From positions 1 to 64,000 of the forward strand of contig PDHQ01000180.1 in assembly GCA_003339415.1 (NCBI GenBank): DNA of 64,000 nucleotides, given 5' to 3'. Origin of the DNA: Ophiocordyceps camponoti-saundersi (nom. inval.) (Eukaryota > Ascomycota > Sordariomycetes > Hypocreales > Ophiocordycipitaceae). Every line of letters starts with the position of its first letter. Position 1 is the first letter of the stretch. The translations under genes were made by a program, and so were the position numbers. Shown here piece after piece: positions 23,327 to 33,092 of this stretch. Below the pieces are notes generated by a model. That model saw nothing but the letters and a program-made list of their open reading frames with translations. It had not been told where the DNA came from and searched no databases.

Positions 23327-23429
23327 GGTCTCGTGGTCTAGTGGTATGATTCCTCTTTCGGGAGATCTGAAGCCCCTGGTTCCAAATCAGAAATAGAGGA
23401 GGCCCCGGGTTCGAATCCCGGCGAGACCC
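23327..23429 (+). tRNA. tRNA-Pro(CGG) with 31-nt intron
   Basis: Full cloverleaf by eye. The acceptor stem is GGTCTCG paired with CGAGACC, with discriminator C at 23429. D-arm GTC...GAT contains AGTGGTA. Anticodon stem CCTCT (23352-23356) pairs with AGAGG (23395-23399), variable loop is AGGCC, and the T-arm is CCGGG-TTCGAAT-CCCGG. The loop reads TT-CGG-G and is broken after position 37 by an intron at 23363-23393, the canonical place. The anticodon CGG decodes proline CCG. A run of six T at 23437-23442 is the expected RNA polymerase III terminator. It lies 178 bp from the start of the divergent kinase gene. Confidence 0.93.
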
Positions 23430-23436
23430 CCATTTG

Positions 23437-23442
23437 TTTTTT
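23437..23442 (+). terminator. RNA polymerase III T-run terminator
   Basis: Six consecutive T residues begin eight bases after the tRNA discriminator base, the usual placing of a polymerase III stop signal. Confidence 0.8.
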
Positions 23443-24173
23443 GCTTTCCAAACATTGGTATATCATACAATCCGTATGAAAAGGATGTCTTTGTTGTTTT
23501 GCCGTCTTGTTTATTTTAACATTTGGCGGTAGGTAATGTTTGAGAACCCGAACAGACATCTAGGGCAGGCATTTTTACCCCTGCCCCTGAACAATAATAA
23601 CACAGCACTTCCTACATATTGCCGGGTTACCGCTTTGCTTAGGTTATTAGATTAGATAACTGCATCTTTAACCGAAGCTATTCCTTGACTTAACTACCTA
23701 GGTACCTAGACACCTAAATGTAAGGAAAGAATATAGCAGAAAGGTATACATATACCTGTATATATGTATATATATATACATATGTAGGTACTGTATGTAC
23801 GCCCGTACGTGCTGGTGCTGGTCTTTATTCCTCCGAGAGCTACCTGTGTATAGCTGTCAGCCGTCGAAACTAAAAAATTCCCCGTTCCCCGCCAAAGCGC
23901 CTGCGGAATGCGACGTCGGGAGCGGAGAAGACGTCTGAGTGTCAGCCAGCTAAGAGGGAGAGATGAGCACGTGATCTGTCCTGGACAGACGGTCTCAGCC
24001 TCCGTCCCTTTCTTCCCCCTCTTTCACCTCTCCTCCTCCATCCACCGCTACTCGTCACGAATCGGCAAATTTTGCTCTGCTGGCCCGGTGAAGCCGCTCG
24101 TATTCCTGCTGAACGGCCGCCAGCGGCTTCTCGCGGTGAGGCTCGCGACATGCCAGCATGAGCATGAGAGATC
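23443..24173. other. Spacer between tRNA-Pro and RBR ligase gene
   Basis: An AT-rich half (23450-23800) with alternating TATATA/ACATAT near 23745-23785 is followed by a more GC-rich part that should be the promoter and leader of the RBR ligase. No further gene recognised. Confidence 0.65.
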
Positions 24174-26102
24174 ATGGTCTTCTCCGGCCTGCTCTCCTCG
24201 GGCGGCGATAAGGCATCGGCGAGCCGCGTCCGGTCCGGAAGCGACACCTTGATATACGATGAGACCCAGTTACCGTGCGTTCCTCCTGAGCGGCCCAACC
24301 TTCGCGATCTCAACTCCAGCCTCGAGGCTTTGGCTGCCGTCTTTCCCGATGTCCAGATCGACGTCTTTCGGGAGCTGCTGTCCAACTTCGACGGCGAGTC
24401 TCGTTTGGCGTTAGTGGCCGAGGCTTTGCTCAAGAACCGCGTTGCCTGGGTCAAGGGTCGGTGGCGGAGTGTGGCGGATCGTCAGGCGGACTCGGCTGCC
24501 GGTGCTTTGTCTTTATCCAAGGCCGACTCGTTCCGCAGCCCCGAGTATGTTCAGGCCGTCCGGACGTTGGCCTGTCACGAGTTCCGTGGACTTTCACGCT
24601 CCACAATCCAAGCCGTACTCGCCGAGTCCAACCACTCGTATCTCGATGCCCGCCGGACCCTGGTATCGCTCTCGTCTCAGTCGTGGCGCTTCGCCATCTC
24701 GTCTATTCTGCGCCGTCGCAAGCCCATCGGTACTGGTGAGGCTGAGCAGCATCCGCTTGTGCTGTGGCGTCCGACTAGTGATGGCGGCGCCTTGCCCGCC
24801 ATCCGGCCCACCGGCAGCGCCGAGCTCGACCGTGAGCTCTACGACGCTCTGGTCCGCCCCCTCAAGGTCCGCGACAAGGAGGCCCGTGATGCGGCTGACC
24901 GCAGGCTGGCCGTGCGACTCAATCACGACGAAGCTGACCGGGCCGGCGCCATGTACGAGTGCGCCTGCTGCTTCTCCTCGACTGTATTCGAGGAGTTTAC
25001 AAGCTGCAACCAGGCCGGCCACATGATCTGCTTCCGCTGCGTGCTGCACGCCACCAAAGAAGCCTTATTCGGCCAGTCATGGCTCAGCAGCATCAATCCC
25101 GACATGGGCACCCTCAAGTGCCTTGCCGTCGACGGTGACGGCTGCGCTGGCCACATCCCGCCCGACCACCTCCATCGGGCCCTGATGGACGACAGGACAG
25201 GCTCCGACATGGTCCACCGGCTAGACCAGCGGCTGGCGGAGCACAGTCTGGTGGCATCGCGGCTACCGCTCGTGCGCTGCCCCTTTTGCAGCTACACCGA
25301 GGTGGACGACGTGTGTGCGCCTGGTGGCCAGTCTCGGCCACGACTGAAGGTGGACGACGTGTTTGGCCTGATTCTCCTGGTGGTGGCCGCAGCGTTTCTG
25401 GTGCTGTCGCTGCCTGTGGCCCTACTGTCATCGCTCGCTTGCGTCGCCATCGGTTCAGACCGGTCCGCCTGGTATCTCGCGCGGACGGAGTGGAACCGGG
25501 CGCTCGGCAGGCTGTACCGACGGCGGCGTGGGTTGCGCTTCTCGTGCCAGGGTCCAAGTTGCGGACGCTTGTCTTGCTTGTCGTGCCACAAGCCATGGAC
25601 GGACGTTCACGTCTGCAACGAGTCGTCGCTGGTGGCGTTGCGGACGCAGGTCGAACAGGCCATGAGCATGGCCATCAAGCGCGTGTGCCCACGCTGCAAC
25701 ACGTCGTTTGTCAAGAACACTGGCTGCAACAAGCTGACGTGTCCTTGCGGCTACAAGATGTGTTACGTGTGCCGCGCTGATTTGCGGGACGAGGGCTACC
25801 GTCACTTCTGCGACCACTTTCGCCCGGACGGCGATCCCAAGCCCTGTCGCGAGTGTGATCGTTGCAACTTGTGGGAATCGGAGGACGTCGATCGTGTCCT
25901 TCAGGAAGCCCGGGCCGATGCCGAGCGTCGCTGGAAGGACAAGGAGAGGCGTAGTCTGTCGGGTGCCGAAATGGCTTATCTTGAGACGGGCGTCGCCGGA
26001 CGCCGTTCTGCTGCCGCCAGCGTCGGACGCATGCTTGGCGGTGGCGGCATCCCGACGTGGCCCGAGGTGCTTGACCTGGTCGTCGACGTTATATACGCGT
26101 GA
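24174..26102 (+). CDS. RBR (RING-IBR-RING) E3 ubiquitin ligase with hydrophobic insert
   Basis: Single exon, 642 residues. An N-terminal CUE-like helical segment (SSLEALAAVFPDVQIDVFRE) is at about 48-67. RING1 begins near residue 263 (YECACCFSS, then CNQAGHMICFRCVL). An IBR-like zinc segment follows (VRCPFCSYTE, later FSCQGPSCGRLSCLSCHKPW). RING2 begins near 505: CPRCNTSFVKNTGCNKLTC, PCGYKMCYVC. In RBR enzymes a RING2 cysteine carries the ubiquitin thioester; the Cys of NKLTC is the likely one here. A hydrophobic stretch at about 395-427 (LILLVVAAAFLVLSLPVALL and on), long enough for one or two membrane passes, splits the IBR zinc residues. Target and localisation are unknown. The gene ends 277 bp from the convergent multifunctional enzyme gene. 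Confidence 0.85.
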   Translation: MVFSGLLSSGGDKASASRVRSGSDTLIYDETQLPCVPPERPNLRDLNSSLEALAAVFPDVQIDVFRELLSNFDGESRLALVAEALLKNRVAWVKGRWRSVADRQADSAAGALSLSKADSFRSPEYVQAVRTLACHEFRGLSRSTIQAVLAESNHSYLDARRTLVSLSSQSWRFAISSILRRRKPIGTGEAEQHPLVLWRPTSDGGALPAIRPTGSAELDRELYDALVRPLKVRDKEARDAADRRLAVRLNHDEADRAGAMYECACCFSSTVFEEFTSCNQAGHMICFRCVLHATKEALFGQSWLSSINPDMGTLKCLAVDGDGCAGHIPPDHLHRALMDDRTGSDMVHRLDQRLAEHSLVASRLPLVRCPFCSYTEVDDVCAPGGQSRPRLKVDDVFGLILLVVAAAFLVLSLPVALLSSLACVAIGSDRSAWYLARTEWNRALGRLYRRRRGLRFSCQGPSCGRLSCLSCHKPWTDVHVCNESSLVALRTQVEQAMSMAIKRVCPRCNTSFVKNTGCNKLTCPCGYKMCYVCRADLRDEGYRHFCDHFRPDGDPKPCRECDRCNLWESEDVDRVLQEARADAERRWKDKERRSLSGAEMAYLETGVAGRRSAAASVGRMLGGGGIPTWPEVLDLVVDVIYA

Positions 26103-26379
26103 CGTTATCGAACGAGGTGCCAATATGTTTAGGGATTCCCCTTCATTTATGGGAGTGAGCGACTTGGCCGGCAGACTGGAAAAGGAGGAAGCCGGAGGGA
26201 CGGCGTAATCGGACGACATGATGAACCCACGACAAGTCAAGCATATTATGTTTCCTTTACCAAACAAGAACACAAGCAAGCCAGTTAACATACTTATATA
26301 TTCTCAACCAGACTTATACGAGAGAGAGAGAGAGAGATTGAAAAGGGACGTGACACGTAATGATAACTGATCCCCTTTC

Positions 26380-29300
26380 TCAGAGGCTACTGCTGCCGCC
26401 AGACATGAGTTCGGCGGCAGCACCGGCAATAGCAGGCTTGCCAGTCTCCTTGACAGCACAGCGGAAGATGACACGATTTCGGTGGCGCCACATTTCGGTA
26501 ACGACGGTCTGGCCGGGGATAACGGGACCGGCAAAGCGGACCTTTATGTTTTGGAAGGGTCCGAAGCGCTCATAGACGGCCTTGGCGGCGACGCCAAAGG
26601 TGCAAAGGCCGTGAAGGATGGGCGCTTTGAAGCCGCCCATCTTGGCGAAGGAGGGATCAATGTGCAAGGGACTGCTCTCGGACATCAATGCCTGCGTAAG
26701 GAAAGGGAGAGGAGATGGGAAGAGACGGTGGGAAAAAGGGGGAGGGGAAGAAAACGAGAAACGTACTTGTAATCACCGCTCAGACGATAGACAGCCGCCT
26801 GATCGACGCTTGTCTTCTCCTCGACGACGGCATCAGGAGCCCGATCAGGGGGTTGATTAGTCGCGGTGGCAGCACCCCTATCCTTGGCCTTGGACTGACC
26901 ACCGAAGCCGCCACAACCACGAAGGAAGATGGTCAACTCGTTATAAAAGACGTCACGACCGGACTGGGCGTCGACGGTAGTGATGGCGTTGCGCACCACG
27001 GCGGCGGCGCCCTTGTCCACCACCTCGACGAGCTTACCGCGGGAGACGAGGCGGGCGGACGTGGGGATGGGCCAGGTCCGGACCTCGAGGTATTGCTCGC
27101 CGTGGAGGAGCATCATGGGCGAGAAGTTGGGCACTATGGCGTCGTAGTCGAAGGCTAGCTCTGTACTGAAGGGGGGGATTACGCCGAAGGTGGGCAGTAC
27201 TTGGAAATCGTCGTGGCCCTCGCTGTCGATGATATGTCAGTGGAAAGGGGGAATGTGGTGTTTGGCAGACGAGAGGAGAGGTGGGCTGAAGGCAAGCAGA
27301 CAGGAGGGAGAGAGAGAGAAGACAGACTCACAAGACATATTTCAGCTCTGAGCTCTTGGCTCCGACTCCGAGATTATACAGAATGACGTCCTTTTCCTCG
27401 TACTTGAACTCGCAAGGATTGCCCTCCTTTCCAACAGCCTCGGCAATGGCCTCGAGATGCTGGTTACCAGCCTAACAGAAAACATCAGCTGATGGAATAT
27501 AATTCTTGATTCTCTTCACTTGCTGTATACAATCTGGCCGTGAGACACAATGAACAAAGATATACAGCAGCACAAAGGAAAAAAAAAAGAAAACAGGAAG
27601 AAGCAACTCCGTCATACCTTGCTGCCTGACGATGACGACGAGCCCCCCCCTCGCCTATTGTCCATGTTGGCCATAATCTTCTCCATCGACTCCTGCGTCT
27701 TCTCCGGATGATCGGCGCGACCATCGTCAAAGTCGACGATGTCACGCCAGTTCTTGAGAACCTCCTCGGGCGTAAGGGCCACGTCGACGGGGAAGCCGTG
27801 GCCGCCGGCACGCTGCCAGCGCGTGCGGCCGCACCACCCGCTGCCTACCTCGTACAGGCCGCCCGTCGGGTCCGGGCACTTGTCGCTGCAGAGGGCCAGT
27901 ACGAGGGGCGCGATGTAGTCTGGCTTGAAGGCCTGGATCATCTCCTCCGGCATGACGGTGGCTGTCATGGCGGTGCCAGCGTTGGGAGCGATCGTGTTGA
28001 CGTAGATGTTGTACTTGAAGCCCTCGAGGGCCAGGGCCCGGGAGAAGCCGAGGATACCGCATTTCTGGTTGTAGAGAGAGAGACTGTCGTCAGTTGCCGT
28101 GCCTAGTTTCGTCATCAGCGTCGACTTACCGCTGCCGAGTAATTGGCCTGGCCAAAGTTGCCGTAGATTCCGCTCGTCGACGTCGTGTTGAGAACACGGC
28201 CGTATTTTTGCTTGAGGAAGTAGGGCCAGGCGGCCTTGGTCACCTTGTACGTGCCGCGCAGGTGGACGTTCATGACGGGATCCCACAGGTTGTCGTCCAT
28301 GTTAGTAAAGGCCTTGTCGCGTAGGATGCCGGCGTTGTTGACGATGATGTCGATGCGGCCAAAAGCGTCGACAGCCGCTTTGACGACCGCCTCGCCGTCC
28401 TCAGCCGAGGCTTTGACTCCGATTGCCTTGCCACCCATCTTCTTAATCTCGGCCACGACCTTGTCCGGGTCAGCGAGGTCGTTGACGACGACCGAGGCGC
28501 CATGCCGGGCGAATGCCAGGCAGTATGCTCTGCCGATGCCGGCACCTCCTCCGGTAACGAGGGCGACCCTGCCGCTGAAGTCGAGCTTAGCCGCCTTGGG
28601 GCTGGGGCTCATCTTCATAGACTCCTCGAGCAACGTCATGAAGTCATTTGAGCCCGTGGGGTGTTGCGGGTCGGAGAAGTCGACGACCTTGTTCCACTTA
28701 TCGAGGATGGCGCCGGGCGTATATGAGTCGTCGGGCTTGAGCAGCAAGCCGCCGGCGCGCTCCCATCGGAGCTTGGCGGCAAAACCGCCGCCGACCTCGA
28801 AGATGGCGCCCGTCTCCGACGTGTTGCTCTTGTGGACGAGGACGGCGACCAGGGGCACGACCCAATCAGGCTTGAGGTTCTCCAGAACGTCGGGCGGGAG
28901 CACCGTTTCAGTCATGCGGCTGGCGGCTGGGCATATGTCAGCGAAGGGGAGGATCTTTGGAGCAAGAAGCTACATACCCATTGGCGCGATGACATTGCAG
29001 AGAATGTTATACTTGATGCCCTCCTTGGCAAGCGTCTCGGTGAAGCCGACCATGGCCAGCTTGGCCGATGAGTAGTTGGTCTGGCCAAAGCTGCCGTAGA
29101 GGCCGGCAGCGGAAGCCGTGTTGATGATGCGACCATACTTTTGTTTACGGAAGTGCGGCCAGGCGGCGCGGGCGCATTTATATGAGCCACGAACGTGGAC
29201 CTTGTTGATGAGGTCCCAGTCCTGGTCTTTCATGTTCTTGAAGCTAACATCGCGCAAGATGCCGGCATTATTGAGCAAGACATCGATGCGACCATAGGCT

Positions 29301-29633
29301 TTGATAGCCGTGTCGATGATGCGGTCTCCGTCCTCGACGCTATCGTAGTTGGCCACGGCCTTGCCGCCGGCGGCCTTGATCTCGTCGACAACGACATCGG
29401 CCGCCTATAGAAGGAGCAAACACATCGTCAGCATCCGAGCAGGCACGGAAGAGGGAAGCTATCTAGCTGCCTACCTTGCTGGAGTTTCCTTCGCCCTTAA
29501 AGGAGCCACCAAGGTCATTGACGACGACGCTAGCGCCGCGGGAGGCGAAGAAGAGGGCGTAGGCTTTACCGAGGCCACCACCGGCGCCGGTGACGACGAC
29601 GACCTGGCCGTCGTATCGCAGTTGTTCGACCAT
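26380..29633 (-). CDS. fox-2: Peroxisomal multifunctional beta-oxidation enzyme (MFE-2/Fox2)
   Basis: Bifunctional enzyme for steps 2 and 3 of peroxisomal beta-oxidation: (3R)-hydroxyacyl-CoA dehydrogenase and 2-enoyl-CoA hydratase 2. Seven exons (minus): 29633-29475, 29404-28978, 28926-28130, 28064-27618, 27471-27332, 27222-26767, 26671-26380; 905 residues. Two tandem short-chain dehydrogenase domains carry [11 protein letters not shown] with YSSAK, and [11 protein letters not shown] with YSAAK. They are followed by a Ser/Gly linker ([11 protein letters not shown]) and a hot-dog MaoC-type hydratase with [15 protein letters not shown] near 809. The last acceptor (GCAG before TCCC) was chosen because it restores the NPLHID motif in phase; the upstream CAG at 26692 would not. 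The protein ends SSL, a weak variant of the SKL peroxisomal signal. The two similar dehydrogenase halves are one gene, not two. Confidence 0.95.
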
Positions 29634-31576
29634 TGGCAGAGGAGGATATGAGAAGGTGGATAGAAGATGAAAGATGGGAGAGAACAATTGGAGTTTGTCG
29701 GACAAAAAGGAGCAAGGGATGACGAGATGGAGCTCCAACGAGGAGGACCGAGGCCAGCATAGCCGACGAGGATTGCCTCGGCTCATCGGAGCGGGGGCCT
29801 GTAGGTCCGGCCAAGGCTTGGCCATATCGGGAAAACGCCTCGTCACATGCTGGCAGGCCAGCATGCTATTTCTGGGCTTGGGTCTGAAAGAGTGTCCCCT
29901 TAGTCTGCTAGGGCGAAATACGTAGCCGATATGTGTGCTAGTAGCCTAGTATGCAGCATCATGTGGGGCCGGGCGACGGAGCTAGGTGGGGCCGCGCTAT
30001 AACGGCGGACTCCGGCATATAGTAGACCGTAGACATGCATCTTAAAACTGACTCCTAGATGATTCGTGGACAAAGATTCAACTATCCCGATACTAGAAGT
30101 TCGGAAGATCTTGTTCTTGTGAGCACATTTTAGAGAGAGCGAAGCTAGAGCTATGCTCCGATAATGTATTTACATATGTACATATGTATGTAGTATTACG
30201 TGCACCTTACATACTTGGTGCATCTCAGCTTTACTTCAGATGCGGTATAACGTGTACCTTATTAAGTGCACCTTATCTGAGCGTCAGAATAGCTTTGCTT
30301 CAATAATATCCTTACGTACGTATATTTTCTAATCCTCGATGCTTGTGGGAGACATTTCATTGTCGCCGTCGTTTTAGAAAAGGCATAACTCGACCACGAA
30401 CCCCAACAGAGACACGTTTGAAGGATCCTGGTGGCTAATATTCCGTCTTTTGCCCATCGTCGAACTCAAGTCCCCGTTGGCCAGTCAGTTCGGATAAGCT
30501 CAGAGACGTGTAGGGTAGGTTTTCTCGATGTGATTAACTGGTTAGAATCGTCTCGAATGAAGATGACGGTGGAGCTCGACGACGATGTAGATTTTAATTA
30601 TATTTTCTTCCTTGCTTCCTCATCAATGGTCTTGACTCGGTGATTCGGTGAAGACGATCCGTGGAGGAACGTCTGCAGTCGTCAGGCGTCGACGATAGTA
30701 AGATTACTGGATGTCGATTAAGAATGCTCGTAGTTGAAGGTGTATGTATGTATGTATGTATGTATGTATAACGTCAAGCAGCTAGAAGTCGACGCCGGAG
30801 AGGTTTCCCGGCATCTCTGAAGTAATTAACACTGCTTCTTCACGCCGTTTTGTTTATTAAGAGGGCAACATACATACATACATTATGTATGTGCATACAT
30901 ATGTATATATTTACATACATATGTATATATTTGCATACATAGGTATGTATGTCAGGATCTGACTTCAGGTTGAAACTTCAAATGGCGCCACCAGGTCTCT
31001 CCGCTCTACTCAGATAGTGTCTATTTGAGCTTACCAGTGTAGCACTCATCAGGGTGATGCAGATGGAGATGTATGTCAAAGGGCTGGCATGCCCTTGCAT
31101 GGTTTTGAGCAACCCGATTGACATTCCGTACGACCATCCATCCATCTCCGGCAACCTTTGAAGCAGGCTCACATAGTCTCTACCTTTCTTTTAACGTCAC
31201 TGTAGGATTCGGGCTGGCAGTAACATAAAGACTCGTCCCCGTGAAGTGACACAACCACCTATGTACGACGTTGGTGCAAGGGAAGAAAGGCGCCGCCGAA
31301 CCTTTGTCCTCGACCACTGTATGTACGACCCTCCTTGACTGATTCTGCCGTGCAATGGCACGCCGTCGGATCATCCCCCAGATGACTATCAAGAACACGG
31401 AAATATCGCAGTATGACCCTTATGTAGGTTTGTCAAAGGCAAAGTCTTTGAAGGGAATTCCGAGTCCTTATACATATATATGTATATCCTCTCACCCTGC
31501 CCAAAGACAGCCATTACGCGCATCGAACTTCTCCTTCCAAGACTTGTCCCATACTCAGACTCGAAACTTGTTCACA
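29634..31576. other. 1.9-kb spacer upstream of the HsbA-like gene
   Basis: Promoter of the multifunctional enzyme at the left and of the small secreted protein at the right. The middle is AT-richer than the surrounding gene space but still has plenty of CpA and TpG, so it is not RIP-mutated. It holds ACATATGTA-type runs near 30170-30190, a (GTAT)n tract at 30741-30770 and ATACATAC/ATATGTAT runs near 30870-30950. Nearly the same GCACCTTA string occurs at about 30200 and 30270 within a short imperfect direct repeat. No gene recognised. Confidence 0.65.
30741..30770. repeat. (GTAT)n microsatellite
   Basis: Seven tandem TGTA units in the spacer upstream of the small secreted protein gene. Confidence 0.95.
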
Positions 31577-32140
31577 ATGCATCTCACTACTTTCCTCTCG
31601 CTCTACTTCGCCATCGGAGCCCTATCAGGACCGCCTGCAAAGCCTCTCTCTGAAACGGCAAGAGTGGTCGCTACAGCCTTTAATGCAATCCACATCAAGA
31701 TCGTCGCCATCAAGGTGGCCGTCGAAGGGCTCAACAACGACAACGTACAGGCCGTCGACACTGCATGGGCAGCGTTTTTCTCGACTATCGAAGATGCTAC
31801 GACAAGACTGCAAGACATACAAAGTCTGACTGTGGATGACATTGGCAACGTGTTGGGGGCAATAGAGCTGTTCACAAACGACATGAGGGACGCCATTGAA
31901 CATCGTCCTCTCACCTTGGCGAGAGTCCAAAGTGTTATAGAGGCCAACGGCTACTGCGGCAAGTTTTACTCGGCGGCAGTAAAGTCTACCGAGCACAAAG
32001 ACGCCTTCGTGAAACGCTTCATTGGGAAAATACCGCCGGAACTCGTCTTCCCCATCTTGCAATACAAACAGCAGTGGGATATGCTCTTGAACAAGATGCA
32101 GTGGAGATATGCCCCTGGGAACTGCACTGACAGGGTGTGA
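31577..32140 (+). CDS. Small secreted protein, HsbA-like (hydrophobic surface-binding) candidate
   Basis: Single-exon gene, 187 residues. The start ATG in context CACAATG begins a signal-peptide-like stretch (MHLTTFLSLYFAIGALSG). An in-frame upstream ATG at 31355 would bury that signal and is not used. The mature part looks all-helical with amphipathic heptads (ETARVVATAFNAIHIKIVAI, GNVLGAIELFTNDMRDAIEH) and no membrane segment. It has only two cysteines (GYCGK and the C-terminal GNCTDRV). The size, signal and helical pattern resemble the HsbA/cell-wall galactomannoprotein family that coats hydrophobic surfaces, but I cannot align it confidently. A lineage-specific secreted effector is the alternative. 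It stands alone between the multifunctional enzyme and dynein genes. Confidence 0.6.
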   Translation: MHLTTFLSLYFAIGALSGPPAKPLSETARVVATAFNAIHIKIVAIKVAVEGLNNDNVQAVDTAWAAFFSTIEDATTRLQDIQSLTVDDIGNVLGAIELFTNDMRDAIEHRPLTLARVQSVIEANGYCGKFYSAAVKSTEHKDAFVKRFIGKIPPELVFPILQYKQQWDMLLNKMQWRYAPGNCTDRV

Positions 32141-33092
32141 GGGATGTCGACAAGAACAGATAGCCAGTCCTTCATGTCATTAGTCCAATGGCTTGGGGTG
32201 TCAGGTTGATATATTGAACGCGTCTCTCCGAGGTTACATTTCTGCCAGATGATCATCAACGACTTGAAGAGACTTGCTTACATGCAGTTTATGGTTGTTT
32301 CGATTAGTAGACGGCCATGCCGATGTGACGCTGTGGGCATAGCCAAGTAAAGTTGCAGATTATGCGTTTGTTGTTTCAGACCTCATTCCTTTTTTTTCTG
32401 CTTGAGCCGGGTTCCGCTGATTAGCATGTGTCGAGGATTGTTTGCTACTAAAAGAAACATGTCGTCTGTTTGTAATGGCCGAATCATAAGATGGAATATC
32501 TCCTTATACACACATAGCAGGAGGTAGGATGATGCATCCCGAGACACACATATGTAGTCATACATCTCCAGAGAGCATCACAGCTTCCCTCTTGCCTGAT
32601 CGCCGTGTTAAGGGGCAAAGAAAGAGTTGTCTTAACAGGCATCTCGAATGTTTGTAGACCGCAGCAGCAGGTATCCGTACTTCATCCAGGGTGCCGTGAC
32701 CCCTGATTTACGCGTCCTAGGCGCGTGAAAAGGGGTCAGTCAGATGTCTTACCCTATACTCCTCTCCTGTACGGCTGTACCTGGTACGGACACCTCTTGT
32801 CTGCCATCAAACAACGTCAACCTAATGGCCTTTTGCTGCTGCCTTGAAGCCCATCATCGGAAAGCTTCGCAAAGCCATCTCCAGCCTCTACCCGTCACTC
32901 TACATCTGTCTCTAAGCGCCCATCGAACCTACGGCCTTGCTTACGGCATCCTCTTCGGCCTCGTCGCGCCTGAAGCTTGTCCGACTCTAGCAAACGACTT
33001 CCATAGAAACTCCTGAATCCGATCTCGCTCTCCTTTGACATGAAGGCCCGCCACTGATCCCCCCCTATCGTCTCTAATTTCCATCGTCAGCC
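32141..33092. other. Spacer and dynein heavy chain promoter
   Basis: About 950 bp between the HsbA-like stop codon and the dynein start. Pyrimidine-rich stretches (32880-32930, 33055-33085) precede the dynein ATG, as is common in fungal leaders. No other gene recognised. Confidence 0.65.

Noticed and set aside
26692..26766. Multifunctional enzyme last intron ending at 26,692 (CAG before GCATTG)
   Set aside because: It breaks the frame with the AA-GTACGT donor. The CAG ending at 26,672 restores phase and the NPLHID motif.
28115..29356. Two neighbouring short-chain dehydrogenase genes
   Set aside because: Splice phases join them into a single multifunctional protein with a C-terminal hydratase, the known layout of fungal MFE-2.
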